Shown in pieces: positions 7,612-15,435 of a stretch of DNA of 16,314 nucleotides (position 1 is its first letter; each line of letters begins with the position of its first letter). Position numbers and translations under genes: made by a program. The stretch is taken from positions 1-16,314 of the forward strand of contig JAZUGF010000133.1 of the NCBI GenBank assembly GCA_045641065.1. Reading direction: 5' to 3'. Source of the stretch: UBA1723 sp045641065. GTDB taxonomy: Bacteria > Bacteroidota > Bacteroidia > Bacteroidales > Paludibacteraceae. Below the pieces are notes generated by a model that saw only the letters and a program-made list of their open reading frames with translations, was not told where the DNA came from and made no database searches.

Positions 7612-9417
7612 ATGAGAATGTTTTTGAGACATATTTATGGATTAAGCAAAAGTATCGCATTGGTGCTTATGCTTGTTTTATATGTCTCAAATGTATTTGC
7701 AGAGACATTTAATGCATGTGGAACGTATTCCATTTGGAGAGCATATTTGGTCAGAAATACTTATGATTCAAGGAATGGGTATTATCCTGAAGAAGTTATA
7801 GATTTTTTTTATCCCGAAGATTTCTTCTCAGGACAAGGTGCACGCATCCCAGAATATGAAAATAATAAAGATCCATATATAGTGCCATATTTTGAGTTTA
7901 ATGATGTCTCTTGTGTTGATATTGATTCTTTTTATATAGAGGCTAGTTACAAAAACATAAAAAGATTTTATCCGGGAATTATTATCCAATTTGGTCTTGA
8001 TATTCTTACACCCGAACAATACAAATTGGATTTCAAGAAAATATTGAAACCTAGTTCTATAAGTGAAAGTTCTAGAGCAGGTATTTATGCATCGAATAAG
8101 TCGTCAATTATGGAAGATGAGGAGTCACTTCTTAGATATTCTGACAATATATACGACGATGAAGATGATATATTATGGTTTAGATACAAGGATGGTGTAT
8201 TTACATCTAGTATGGGACAAAACGAAAAAATGACAATATGTAAGCTTACTAGTTTAGCATTTACATGGAGTCATTCAGGAGGAATGGTTAATTATTTTCA
8301 CTTAAAAATAAATGAAGATGTCTATCATGAGGATTTTTCCGACTGTAGTAATGCTATGAAGTATAATGAATGTTCTCCTAAAGAACCTGATAAACTAAAA
8401 ATCATTTGTGATAGGATTGCTGATTGTAGAAATAATAGTTATCATTTCTATGTTGATAGTAATCTTGATGATATTCATTGGGTGAGTTTGGATGGGTTGT
8501 CTCATGACGGAAAAGATCTTACATTTCCATTAGAAGAATTTGATGGAGGTTGTATAGCAGCGTGGGGACAAAGATCGCCATGTGATAAACCTGTGTATGA
8601 CACTATATGTCCTCCATTACCGGATTTGTCAGAAAAAGAATCATTTCAAGATGAGTCAATTTGTTGGAATGAACCATTTTATGTCAATGGTAAACGAGTG
8701 ATTAAGAGTGGTTATTATAATGGATTGTTTAGAGCTTCCAATGGCTGCGATAGTATTGTAAACTATAAAATCACAGTTAATTCTGGTGACACTACATTGA
8801 AAGATTCCGTTTACAGATGTGGAATGGAATTAGCACCAGAAAATATGTACTTGTACGACACAATTGATGTTCCTGGAAGATGCCCTGATTTACAGATGGC
8901 TCCAATTGTAGAGATGAGTGATAAGCGTCATATTACAATTTCAAAAGTTAAGGAAGAAACGGATGCGGTATATGTTGATGTGACTGATAATCTCGGTAAT
9001 GTTTCTTACATATCATATTGGAATGGTATAGAAAGTGAACAAAAATCAGATGGCTATTTTGAATTTAATAAATCTGGTCACTATACAATTGTTGCTTACG
9101 ATGAAGAGACTGGATGTATAGATAGTGTAAGTTTCAACTATTCTGCAGAAATAATACCTGACACTTATTTCAATCCAGATGAATTAGGCAATAATAAATG
9201 GAATATTAAAGGATTGGAAAAATTCAGTGGCCATAGAGTATGCATATACGATCGTTTTGGAAAAAGGCTAATTTGTTACGATGGCAATTTCGACGGTTGG
9301 GATGGAATCTATTTGGGTCATCCTATGCCGTCAACTGATTACTGGTACACGATTGAAGTAGATGAAATAAACTATAAAGCTTGTGGCCATTTCACATTAT
9401 ACAGGTTTGACAAATAG
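7612..9417 (+). CDS. Exported protein with type IX secretion type B sorting domain
   Basis: This is a 601-residue secreted or cell-surface protein of unknown function. A signal peptide covers about residues 1-30 and ends VSNVFA before ETFNACG. The last 85 residues (about 518-601) match the gliding-motility-associated C-terminal (type B T9SS) domain: NKWNIKGLEKF, VCIYDRFGKRL, FDGWDGIYLG, then a final beta strand GHFTLYR. The usual PNGDGxND calcium-like loop at the domain start is degenerate (FNPDELGNNKW). Residues about 350-395 form one ICW...NGCDSI unit, a short motif that repeats in Bacteroidales surface proteins; here it occurs once. The body (30-340) is rich in Asp, Tyr and Ser and contains several cysteines, and I do not recognise a domain. 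Hand counts of three 60-nt rows give 15, 16 and 19 G+C, below its neighbours, which may indicate transfer or relaxed selection. It lies 24 nt after the peptide transporter. Confidence 0.85.
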   Translation: MRMFLRHIYGLSKSIALVLMLVLYVSNVFAETFNACGTYSIWRAYLVRNTYDSRNGYYPEEVIDFFYPEDFFSGQGARIPEYENNKDPYIVPYFEFNDVSCVDIDSFYIEASYKNIKRFYPGIIIQFGLDILTPEQYKLDFKKILKPSSISESSRAGIYASNKSSIMEDEESLLRYSDNIYDDEDDILWFRYKDGVFTSSMGQNEKMTICKLTSLAFTWSHSGGMVNYFHLKINEDVYHEDFSDCSNAMKYNECSPKEPDKLKIICDRIADCRNNSYHFYVDSNLDDIHWVSLDGLSHDGKDLTFPLEEFDGGCIAAWGQRSPCDKPVYDTICPPLPDLSEKESFQDESICWNEPFYVNGKRVIKSGYYNGLFRASNGCDSIVNYKITVNSGDTTLKDSVYRCGMELAPENMYLYDTIDVPGRCPDLQMAPIVEMSDKRHITISKVKEETDAVYVDVTDNLGNVSYISYWNGIESEQKSDGYFEFNKSGHYTIVAYDEETGCIDSVSFNYSAEIIPDTYFNPDELGNNKWNIKGLEKFSGHRVCIYDRFGKRLICYDGNFDGWDGIYLGHPMPSTDYWYTIEVDEINYKACGHFTLYRFDK

Positions 9418-9430
9418 AGATATTTTAGAA

Positions 9431-9460
9431 CAGAGGTTTCCGTTTAAGAGCCTCTGCTTT
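9431..9460 (+). terminator. Probable intrinsic terminator after the secreted protein gene
   Basis: CAGAGG (9431-9436) pairs with CCTCTG (9451-9456). Inward extension is possible only through wobble pairs, and a short T-rich stretch follows. It sits 14 nt after the stop codon. The loop is large and the T tract is interrupted, so this is a moderate candidate. Confidence 0.5.
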
Positions 9461-9525
9461 CATTTATATTCTATTTTTTTATCGCATCTACACTTGTTTT
9501 GCCCCTTTATCTCAAAAAAAATATT

Positions 9526-9533
9526 TAATTTTG
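9526..9533 (+). promoter_or_regulatory. -7 promoter box of ribE
   Basis: TAATTTTG matches TAnnTTTG and lies 16 nt before the ATG. The nearest upstream TTTG (9498-9501) is 24 nt away, longer than the ideal 19, so the -33 assignment is doubtful. The leader is too short for an FMN riboswitch. Confidence 0.5.
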
Positions 9534-9549
9534 CAGAAAATTTTTTGAT

Positions 9550-10155
9550 ATGTTTTCAGGTATTGTAGAGGGAATGGGCGTTGTACGCAAATTGGTGCAG
9601 GATGGAACAAACTTGCATCTTACGCTTTCTTGCCCGTTCACATCAGAATTAAAAATAGATCAGAGTGTAGCTCACAATGGTGTTTGCCTTACAGTGGTGA
9701 ACATCAGTGGAGATGAATATACTGTTACTGCAATCAAGGAGACTCTTGATAAATCCAATCTTGGAAAATTATCAGTTGGTTCAAAGGTAAACCTTGAACG
9801 AAGCATGATGATGAATGGAAGACTTGATGGCCATATCGTACAGGGTCATGTAGATCAGACTGCAACTTGCATTGAGCGTAAGGAAGAGCAGGGAAGCCAT
9901 TACTTCACATTCAAGTATGAGGCTGATGATTCTATGATTTCAGCAGGTTATTTCACAGTAGAGAAGGGATCTGTTACTGTCAATGGAACAAGTTTGACTG
10001 TATGTCGCTCTAAACGTGATCAGTTTACAGTAGCTATTATCCCATACACTTTGGAGCATACAAATTTCTGCGACATTCAGGTTGGTTCGGTTGTCAATAT
10101 TGAGTTTGACATCATCGGCAAATACATTGCCCGTTTGCAGGGACTACAAAAGTAA
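9550..10155 (+). CDS. ribE: Riboflavin synthase, alpha chain
   Basis: This cytoplasmic enzyme catalyses the last step of riboflavin synthesis, dismutating two molecules of 6,7-dimethyl-8-ribityllumazine to riboflavin and the pyrimidine precursor. The start MFSGIVEGMG is the hallmark N-terminus of the family. The protein has two homologous lumazine-binding barrels, roughly residues 1-97 and 98-201. The central conserved block NGRLDGHIVQGHVD is present, followed by the second-domain motifs SVTVNGTSLTV and IPYTLEHTNF. Length (201) is normal. No other rib gene is adjacent and no FMN riboswitch is visible in the upstream 130 nt. It may share a transcript with the outer-membrane gene 29 nt downstream, although that pairing has no obvious metabolic logic. 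Confidence 0.97.
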   Translation: MFSGIVEGMGVVRKLVQDGTNLHLTLSCPFTSELKIDQSVAHNGVCLTVVNISGDEYTVTAIKETLDKSNLGKLSVGSKVNLERSMMMNGRLDGHIVQGHVDQTATCIERKEEQGSHYFTFKYEADDSMISAGYFTVEKGSVTVNGTSLTVCRSKRDQFTVAIIPYTLEHTNFCDIQVGSVVNIEFDIIGKYIARLQGLQK

Positions 10156-10184
10156 ATGAAGATTGATATTTAGATAAAACTAGA

Positions 10185-11417
10185 ATGAAAAGACAATTAT
10201 TCGTATCTCTTTTTGTTGCATCTTCTGTTGCATCAGGTATCGCACAGGAGGTGAAAGTTGACGAAAACAACGAGGTCAAGTCAGTGGTTACAAGCTTGGC
10301 TGTGGCAAACAAGGATGCCATCAACACAGACATCGCTGCTGACACTGCAGCTTGGAAATTTCCTGGAACTCTTTCATTGAGTGGTGTTCAAACATCTCAC
10401 AACGCTTATTCTGTTGAGGGAAATGGTACTGTAGTCGGTATTAATTTTGCTGCTTCGTTGAACGCAAATTACATCCGTGCTAAACACAAGTGGGATTCAA
10501 AACTTGATGTTGCTTACGGAACAAGTTTCTCTAAGGACTATGAGGCAGCTCCATACTGGAGAAAGCAGAACGATGAGTTGAAGTTGATGTCTAAGTATGG
10601 TTATATGGCCGACAAGAACGTATACTATACTGCTATGGCTTCATTCGAAACTCAGTTCACTCCAACTTACCGTTATGATGATATCGACGCAATGTCTGAG
10701 GATGGTTTTGATTTCGTTGAAACTAGCCGTGAGGAAAGAATTGACACAGGTGTTGTGAAGAACATGTTTGTTAATCCAGCTTACGCTAAGTTGTCTCTTG
10801 GATTGGATATGAAGATGTCTGACACTGAGGATTTTTACTTCTATGTCTCTCCACTTTCTGCTCGTTGGACATTCTGTGAGAACGATAAGATCGCAGAAAA
10901 CTACTCAATGGAGAAGATCAACGACGGTGACAATATTTACAAGAATACTCGTTTTGAGGCCGGTGTGCTTTTCAACTTGAACTATTCTAAGTCATTCACT
11001 GACGTGTTCACTTTGAATACATCCCTAGAGGCATTCTTCGCTGCATATGGTAAACCTCGCGTCTATCAGCTTTCTGATAATGCAATCAGAAACAACATGC
11101 TTACTGATTTGAGCAATATCAAAGAGGATTGGGATGAGACTGACTATGTAGCAAGACATGGTCGTTACGCAATATGGAAGACTGAATTCATTCTTAATGC
11201 AACTAAGTACTTGACTTTCAACTTGAGAACTCAGTTGAAGTATGATAACTCAGAGGTTGATTATCACAAGGATTTGATCAGAGCAGACAAGGGTGATTGC
11301 GACGATTCTCGTGAGAGCTTGTTGAAGAGCAATGCTAAGTACTACAACTACGGTTATAAAAAGGCATTCTGGCAGTTCTGGGAATCATCATCACTTGGTA
11401 TCGCATACTCATTTTAA
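10185..11417 (+). CDS. DUF3078-like outer-membrane beta-barrel protein, paralogue 1
   Basis: This 410-residue exported protein starts with a signal peptide (MKRQLFVSLFVASSVASGIA, then QEVKVDE). The mature part has alternating beta-strand patterns and features of the Bacteroidota DUF3078 family: an early WKFPGTLSLSGVQTSHNAYS segment, a KWDSKLDVAYG strand, DELKLMSKYGY, and YYTAMASFETQFTPTYRYD. The last residue is phenylalanine in an aromatic terminal strand (SSLGIAYSF), the typical recognition signal for outer-membrane barrel insertion. Codon choice favours AAG, AAC, TTC and GAG, which suggests strong expression (inference). The gene is followed after 22 nt by a clear paralogue. Function is unknown; a structural or transport role in the outer membrane is a guess. 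Confidence 0.8.
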   Translation: MKRQLFVSLFVASSVASGIAQEVKVDENNEVKSVVTSLAVANKDAINTDIAADTAAWKFPGTLSLSGVQTSHNAYSVEGNGTVVGINFAASLNANYIRAKHKWDSKLDVAYGTSFSKDYEAAPYWRKQNDELKLMSKYGYMADKNVYYTAMASFETQFTPTYRYDDIDAMSEDGFDFVETSREERIDTGVVKNMFVNPAYAKLSLGLDMKMSDTEDFYFYVSPLSARWTFCENDKIAENYSMEKINDGDNIYKNTRFEAGVLFNLNYSKSFTDVFTLNTSLEAFFAAYGKPRVYQLSDNAIRNNMLTDLSNIKEDWDETDYVARHGRYAIWKTEFILNATKYLTFNLRTQLKYDNSEVDYHKDLIRADKGDCDDSRESLLKSNAKYYNYGYKKAFWQFWESSSLGIAYSF

Positions 11418-11439
11418 TTAATTTAAAGCATTGAAGGTA

Positions 11440-12846
11440 ATGAAGACAAAATATAATTTGCTTGCATCTGTAGTTGCTGTGATGGGTGTGTCGACAGTCG
11501 CTGCTCAGGAGGATGTAAATGAAGGTTTGAATATGATCAAAGAGACTCAGAGCACAGTCACTGAACTTGCAGAGTCTCATAAGGATGACGTAAGTTCAGA
11601 TTTAGCTGCTGATTCTGCAGTTTGGGTATTCCCTGGAATGGTTGGAATGAATGCAGCTCAGACTTTTCATAATGTTTATTCACACGATGGAGTAGGATCT
11701 ACTTTTGCTGTAGACGGTTACTTGAATTTGAATGCTAACTATACTCGTGCTCGTCACAAGTGGAGTAACAGTTTCTCAATGAAGTATGGTGTCAACCTTT
11801 CTTCTGAGTATGAGCATAATCCAATTGTTCACAAGGCAATTGATGAGTTGAACTTGTCTACTAAGTACGGTTTCAAGGCATCTAAGAATATCTATTATAG
11901 TGCGATGGCTTCTTTTGAATCACGTCTAACCCCTACATACAACTATGATAACGTTGATGCATGGTTTGTAGAGAAGATTGATGAAATCAAGGCTGAAGGT
12001 GGTTTGGAGGCTAACGAGACTCCAGTTGGACATGTAAACAATATGTTTGATGAACTAGATAGAGACAGTATGAAGTCATTGGGTATGATGCAGAACAAGT
12101 TTGGTAATCCAAACATTGTTAAGGCTTCTCTCGGTGTGGATTTCATTCCTGAGCAGTTCAAGGGTGATTTGTCAATCTATGTGTCTCCAATTACAGGTAA
12201 GTTCACATTCTGTAAGGATGATGATATCGCACCTAACTATTCGATGAAGCGTGAAATCGATGGTACTTATGATGATATACGTACTGAAGTCGGTGCTTTG
12301 TTGAATATTAACTATACAAAGTCTTTCAACAAAGTTTTCACTTTGATCACAAAACTTGAAGGTTTCTACGCTTATAATAAGGAGACTTACGGTTTCAGCG
12401 AGGCATTCAGAAAGGCTCACCCTCAGTTCAACAAGGGTCAGATCTGGTCTGGTTATGATATCGTTGGTTTGGATGATTATGTTAATGAAGTTATTGCTTC
12501 AACAAAGTCATTGCAGTTTGATAACAACGGTGTTATGACTGACATCTACGACAAGACAAATGGTTGGTCTTTGAAGTTCAATATGGATTTGTTGTTCAAG
12601 CTTTCTAAGCATATTGATCTTTCTATCAAGACTCAGTTGAAGTACGATAAGGCTGAGATCAACTACCACAAGGATATCCAGAAGAGTGACGAAGACGTTC
12701 TTGACAAGGTTATTGACCGTCGTGAGGACAAGTACTTCGATACTGAGGATAACAAGAACTACGACAAGAAGTACAACAACGGATACCGTCAGGCATTCCT
12801 ACAGTTCTGGGAGAGCACAACTCTTGGATTGTCTTACACTTGGTAA
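11440..12846 (+). CDS. DUF3078-like outer-membrane beta-barrel protein, paralogue 2
   Basis: This 468-residue exported paralogue of the preceding gene has signal peptide MKTKYNLLASVVAVMGVSTVAA followed by QEDVNE. Shared landmarks are SSDLAADSAVWVFPG (INTDIAADTAAWKFPG upstream), LNANYTRARHKW, DELNLSTKYGF, YYSAMASFESRLTPTYNYD, a V-x-NMF block and a C-terminal QFWESTTLGLSYTW ending in an aromatic residue. It is longer because of insertions around residues 175-215 and 305-360, probably surface loops. The in-frame TTG at 11431 is rejected in favour of the ATG at 11440, which begins a standard signal peptide. The gene ends 47 nt before a strong terminator, so the paralogues form one unit. Function is unknown. 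The pair arose by tandem duplication and has diverged mainly in loops. Confidence 0.8.
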   Translation: MKTKYNLLASVVAVMGVSTVAAQEDVNEGLNMIKETQSTVTELAESHKDDVSSDLAADSAVWVFPGMVGMNAAQTFHNVYSHDGVGSTFAVDGYLNLNANYTRARHKWSNSFSMKYGVNLSSEYEHNPIVHKAIDELNLSTKYGFKASKNIYYSAMASFESRLTPTYNYDNVDAWFVEKIDEIKAEGGLEANETPVGHVNNMFDELDRDSMKSLGMMQNKFGNPNIVKASLGVDFIPEQFKGDLSIYVSPITGKFTFCKDDDIAPNYSMKREIDGTYDDIRTEVGALLNINYTKSFNKVFTLITKLEGFYAYNKETYGFSEAFRKAHPQFNKGQIWSGYDIVGLDDYVNEVIASTKSLQFDNNGVMTDIYDKTNGWSLKFNMDLLFKLSKHIDLSIKTQLKYDKAEINYHKDIQKSDEDVLDKVIDRREDKYFDTEDNKNYDKKYNNGYRQAFLQFWESTTLGLSYTW

Positions 12847-12861
12847 TAATCTGATTGTTTA

Positions 12862-12879
12862 GACGTGAACATTCGCGTC
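12862..12879 (+). other. Small stem-loop before the terminator
   Basis: Bases 12862-12868 pair with 12873-12879 (seven pairs, one G·T) around a 4-nt loop. No T run follows, so it is not a terminator by itself. It may protect the 3' end of the transcript together with the following terminator. Confidence 0.35.
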
Positions 12880-12893
12880 GACATGATATAAAG

Positions 12894-12929
12894 AATTGAG
12901 ACGGAGTTATCTTCGTCTCAATTTTTTTT
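12894..12929 (+). terminator. Strong intrinsic terminator
   Basis: Bases 12894-12906 pair with 12911-12923 over 13 pairs (one G·T) around a TTAT loop. The stem centre is TTGAGACG against CGTCTCAA. A run of eight T (12922-12929) follows directly. It ends the unit containing the two outer-membrane paralogues. Confidence 0.9.
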
Positions 12930-12941
12930 GAAAAAATCCAT

Positions 12942-12949
12942 TATCTTTG
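12942..12949 (+). promoter_or_regulatory. -7 promoter box of the agmatine deiminase gene
   Basis: TATCTTTG, 20 nt before the ATG at 12970 and 12 nt after the preceding terminator's T run. No TTTG is found at 19-nt spacing, because that position falls in the terminator stem and T tract. The -33 element therefore appears degenerate. Confidence 0.6.
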
Positions 12950-12969
12950 CAGAAACAATTTAGAAAGAT

Positions 12970-14097
12970 ATGAACTACAAGAACAACGAATATAGAGCAT
13001 TAGCAGAGTGGGAAAAACAGAGTTTCGTGCAGCTTACATGGCCTCACGAGGATACTGACTGGAATTATATTATCGACGATGCTGTTCGCACCTTCTGTGA
13101 TATAGCTAAGGCAATCATCCGTTTTGAGAAACTTGTCATTGTTTGCAAGGATGAGGCTGAAGTGCGTCGCCAATTAGGTGATGTGGATTATTCGCAGATC
13201 ATCTTCACTCAGATTCCAAGTAACGATACATGGGCTCGTGACCACGGCGGTATCACAATGGTTAAAGACGGAAGAATGAAGGTTTGCAACTTCATCTTCA
13301 ACGGTTGGGGCCAGAAATTCGCGTCGGATAAGGATAACCAGATTACGAATGAGATGCGTAAGAAAGGATTCTTTTCTCCAGACGTTGATGTAGTTGATAT
13401 TCCATTTGTACTTGAGGGAGGAAGTGTAGAATTCAACACTCGTGGCGAATTGCTTTCAACATATAATTGCTTGAATGCACCTAATAGAAATAATCAGTTT
13501 TCTGGTAAACAGGTTGAGGAGATTATGATGAAGATCTTTAACTTGAAAAAGGTTCACTGGCTATATAACGGTGATCTTATCGGCGACGATACAGATGGCC
13601 ACATTGACACATTGGCTCGTTTCTGTGACGATACTACGATTGCATATGTGAAGTGTGACGACGTGAATGATGATCATTATCAATGGCTAAAAGCTATGGA
13701 GGATGATTTGAAAGCGTTGAGAGATATCGATGGCAAACCATTTAATCTTGTTCCACTACCAATGCCGGATGCTGTGATTGATGAGAATGACGAGCGCATT
13801 CCTGCTACATATGCCAACTTCTTGATCCTTAACGGTGCTGTCCTTGTACCTACATATAATCAGAAACATGATGCCGACGCAATTGCTACTTTGCAGAAGG
13901 TATTTAAGGATAGAGAAGTGATCGGTGTTGATTGCCAAACATTGATTCGTCAGCATGGATCTCTACACTGCGTCACAATGCAGTATCCAGATGGAGTTTT
14001 GAATGAGAAGCAAAACACAAATCCGTCATCAGAAACAAAGAAAGAGTGGGGTAGTGAGGATATCTTTCCTAAATTTGATATTTTCAGCCAACTTTAA
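12970..14097 (+). CDS. aguA: Agmatine deiminase family protein (PAD_porph fold)
   Basis: This 375-residue guanidine-modifying enzyme is predicted to hydrolyse agmatine to N-carbamoylputrescine and ammonia in bacterial putrescine/spermidine synthesis. The family's active-site pattern is complete: NDTWARDHGG (D86, W88, R90, D91), LEGGS (E149), DGHID (H211, D213), and the nucleophile C334 in GSLHCVTMQ. There is no signal peptide, unlike exported Porphyromonas peptidylarginine deiminase, which supports a cytoplasmic agmatine-type enzyme. The partner N-carbamoylputrescine amidase (aguB) is not adjacent in this window. The gene has its own -7 box and follows a strong terminator. A protein of unknown function starts 10 nt after its stop and is probably co-transcribed. 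Peptidylarginine or another guanidino substrate cannot be excluded. Confidence 0.9.
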   Translation: MNYKNNEYRALAEWEKQSFVQLTWPHEDTDWNYIIDDAVRTFCDIAKAIIRFEKLVIVCKDEAEVRRQLGDVDYSQIIFTQIPSNDTWARDHGGITMVKDGRMKVCNFIFNGWGQKFASDKDNQITNEMRKKGFFSPDVDVVDIPFVLEGGSVEFNTRGELLSTYNCLNAPNRNNQFSGKQVEEIMMKIFNLKKVHWLYNGDLIGDDTDGHIDTLARFCDDTTIAYVKCDDVNDDHYQWLKAMEDDLKALRDIDGKPFNLVPLPMPDAVIDENDERIPATYANFLILNGAVLVPTYNQKHDADAIATLQKVFKDREVIGVDCQTLIRQHGSLHCVTMQYPDGVLNEKQNTNPSSETKKEWGSEDIFPKFDIFSQL

Positions 14098-14107
14098 TTT
14101 TAAGCCT

Positions 14108-15028
14108 ATGGAGTTGATTAACAGAGATATGACTTTCTTCGCTAATTGCGATGAAAATAAGAATGAGAGAGGCATCACATCTACAGCCGCTACTCACTTG
14201 TCGGAACTTGCTACTGAGATTATTGCAGGTTGTAAGGCAAAACTAGAAGCTGCGTCTTTCGTAAATGGTTTTGTAGATATCGTTGGCTCAGCTAACGAGA
14301 AAGGCAAGCAGGTGGAGATTGGATATGCCACTCATCAACTTGCCGAGTTCAATGCTTTGGTGGGCAGAGTAGCAGATATGCATTCGTTTTGTGCATGGAT
14401 GCGTGAGGCTGTGAAGGCAAAGGAGAGAATGATGGAGGAGGTTTCCAATGTCACTCTAAACAACTGGGCTGAGACTAACAATATAATTGTTCCAAAGATG
14501 CCAGCACGTGATGCTGAGTTAACTGAGCAAGATATCATCAAGACATTATCAGTGGCTGAGAGATGTGAATACTACGCTTTAGAAGCCAAAGCTGCAGCGT
14601 ATGGTAAATTCATCCATCCTGATGAACCATTCTCAGTAGCAAGACGTCGTTTGCAGGAAATCATGTCTAAACCAATCACTACGCAAGGAGAGGGTAGTTC
14701 ACTGCTTATCTACCGATACGAGAATTCTGTGGACGAGGAAGATGTGGAGAAAGTTTACTTGCAGTTGCAGAGCGAACACCGTGATGCAGAGAAACGTTTG
14801 AATCAAATCAAAACGTCGATCAAGAAGAAATTAAATCTTGCTAAGGCTGAGCAGACTGAAGCATATAAGAATAAAATCGATGCCTATATGTCGGAGTCGA
14901 ATAAACTTAATGCTGATTTTAGTTCATGGCAGCGACGTGAGATCGAGCAGATTTCATCGTTGAAGATTATTGTTCCAAATAATCTACAGGCGACATTTGA
15001 TTACCTATCTGCTTTAGACGAGAAATAA
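14108..15028 (+). CDS. Uncharacterised helical protein downstream of agmatine deiminase
   Basis: I do not recognise this 306-residue protein. It has no signal peptide or membrane segment and looks cytoplasmic and mostly alpha-helical. Residues about 215-285 are a highly charged Glu/Lys/Gln-rich segment with coiled-coil character (SEHRDAEKRLNQIKTSIKKK and onward). The N-terminal third is alanine-rich (ITSTAATHLSELATEIIAG), and a middle part contains CEYYALEAKAAAYGKFIHP. The start is ATG 14108, 10 nt after the preceding stop. A start 105 nt upstream in the same frame would overlap agmatine deiminase by 95 nt and add an unlikely basic leader. The tight spacing suggests co-transcription with the deiminase. 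No function is proposed. Confidence 0.8.
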   Translation: MELINRDMTFFANCDENKNERGITSTAATHLSELATEIIAGCKAKLEAASFVNGFVDIVGSANEKGKQVEIGYATHQLAEFNALVGRVADMHSFCAWMREAVKAKERMMEEVSNVTLNNWAETNNIIVPKMPARDAELTEQDIIKTLSVAERCEYYALEAKAAAYGKFIHPDEPFSVARRRLQEIMSKPITTQGEGSSLLIYRYENSVDEEDVEKVYLQLQSEHRDAEKRLNQIKTSIKKKLNLAKAEQTEAYKNKIDAYMSESNKLNADFSSWQRREIEQISSLKIIVPNNLQATFDYLSALDEK

Positions 15029-15121
15029 ACACAACTTCATTTTTCCAATAATGGGAAATGATGCACTATTTCGGTGAGTGATGCGTGAGGTCGCAAAGAA
15101 TCGCACCGTCGCTCTTTATGA

Positions 15122-15306
15122 CGCTATTGCTGACATTTTTAGATTTGGCTATGCATTGCATAACCCTGTAAATTGTACACCGAAAGGTGTAAAAAAGATA
15201 TTTCTCACAATTTATTGGCGGCATCTCACAGATAAAAATCTCTTTGTCTTCGGGAGATGTCGGTCTTTGCCATAGTCATTGTCTTTGTCTCAAGTCAGCA
15301 ATAGCG
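15122..15306. other. Structured segment bounded by 13-nt inverted repeats
   Basis: CGCTATTGCTGAC (15122-15134) and GTCAGCAATAGCG (15294-15306) are perfect inverted repeats 159 nt apart. Between them are three smaller stems: TATG/CATA in the palindrome at 15150-15162; TACACC-GAAA-GGTGTA at 15176-15191, whose GAAA loop is a GNRA tetraloop; and CATCTC/GAGATG (15222-15227/15254-15259). Together they can fold as a multibranched structure. This fits either a small non-autonomous mobile element or a structured RNA. No family is recognised. Confidence 0.45.
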
Positions 15307-15353
15307 GCAACGATGATTGTTAAATGGAGTATGTCTCAAAATCGAGGATAGCA

Positions 15354-15401
15354 AAGGGCGGAACGCTCTTGCTCCTCCATCTTCGCGAGCCCGTAGGGCG
15401 A
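15354..15401 (+). repeat. Small dispersed repeat, copy B
   Basis: This is the inverted counterpart of 1699-1747. It has hairpin 1 at 15354-15360/15364-15370 with a GAA loop (seven pairs, one G·T) and hairpin 2 GCCC-GTA-GGGC at 15389-15399. Relative to the other copy, hairpin 2 has swapped a T-A pair for C-G by changes on both sides. Only here can hairpin 2 extend across two G·A mismatches to CGC/GCG (15384-15386/15402-15404). The terminal inverted repeats that flank copy A are absent. Confidence 0.6.
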
Positions 15402-15435
15402 GCGATAAAAAAGAAATATTTTAATGTCTTTCATT

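Larger units (their letters stand above)
15029..15435. other. 407-nt gene-free intergenic region
   Basis: No convincing gene lies here. It holds a small hairpin (15042-15046/15054-15058), a 185-nt inverted-repeat-bounded structured segment, two GTCTTTG repeats (15263, 15281), and the second copy of the small dispersed repeat. A 65-codon open frame at 15078-15275 starts with GTG and cuts across the structured segment, so I do not call it. No clear promoter for the next gene was found. Confidence 0.6.

Noticed and set aside
9418..9549. FMN riboswitch before ribE
   Set aside because: The leader after the -7 box is about 10 nt long, and no conserved FMN aptamer blocks are seen.
9383..9568. Short + strand frame between the secreted protein and ribE
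   Set aside because: It runs through the end of one gene, a terminator-like hairpin, the ribE promoter and the ribE start.
11431..11439. In-frame TTG start for the second outer-membrane paralogue
   Set aside because: The ATG three codons later begins a standard signal peptide very like that of the upstream paralogue.
14003..14107. Upstream start for the unknown protein, overlapping agmatine deiminase
   Set aside because: It would overlap 95 nt of a well-supported gene and add a basic leader unlike the rest; ATG 14108 is 10 nt after the deiminase stop.
15176..15198. Hairpin with following A run as a terminator
   Set aside because: On the + strand the run is A, not T, and on the minus strand no T run follows the stem, so it does not fit an intrinsic terminator.
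15078..15275. Small open frame of 65 codons
   Set aside because: GTG start, no recognisable domain, and it crosses the left arm and hairpins of the structured segment. It was kept only as a caution, because a conserved small protein cannot be fully excluded.
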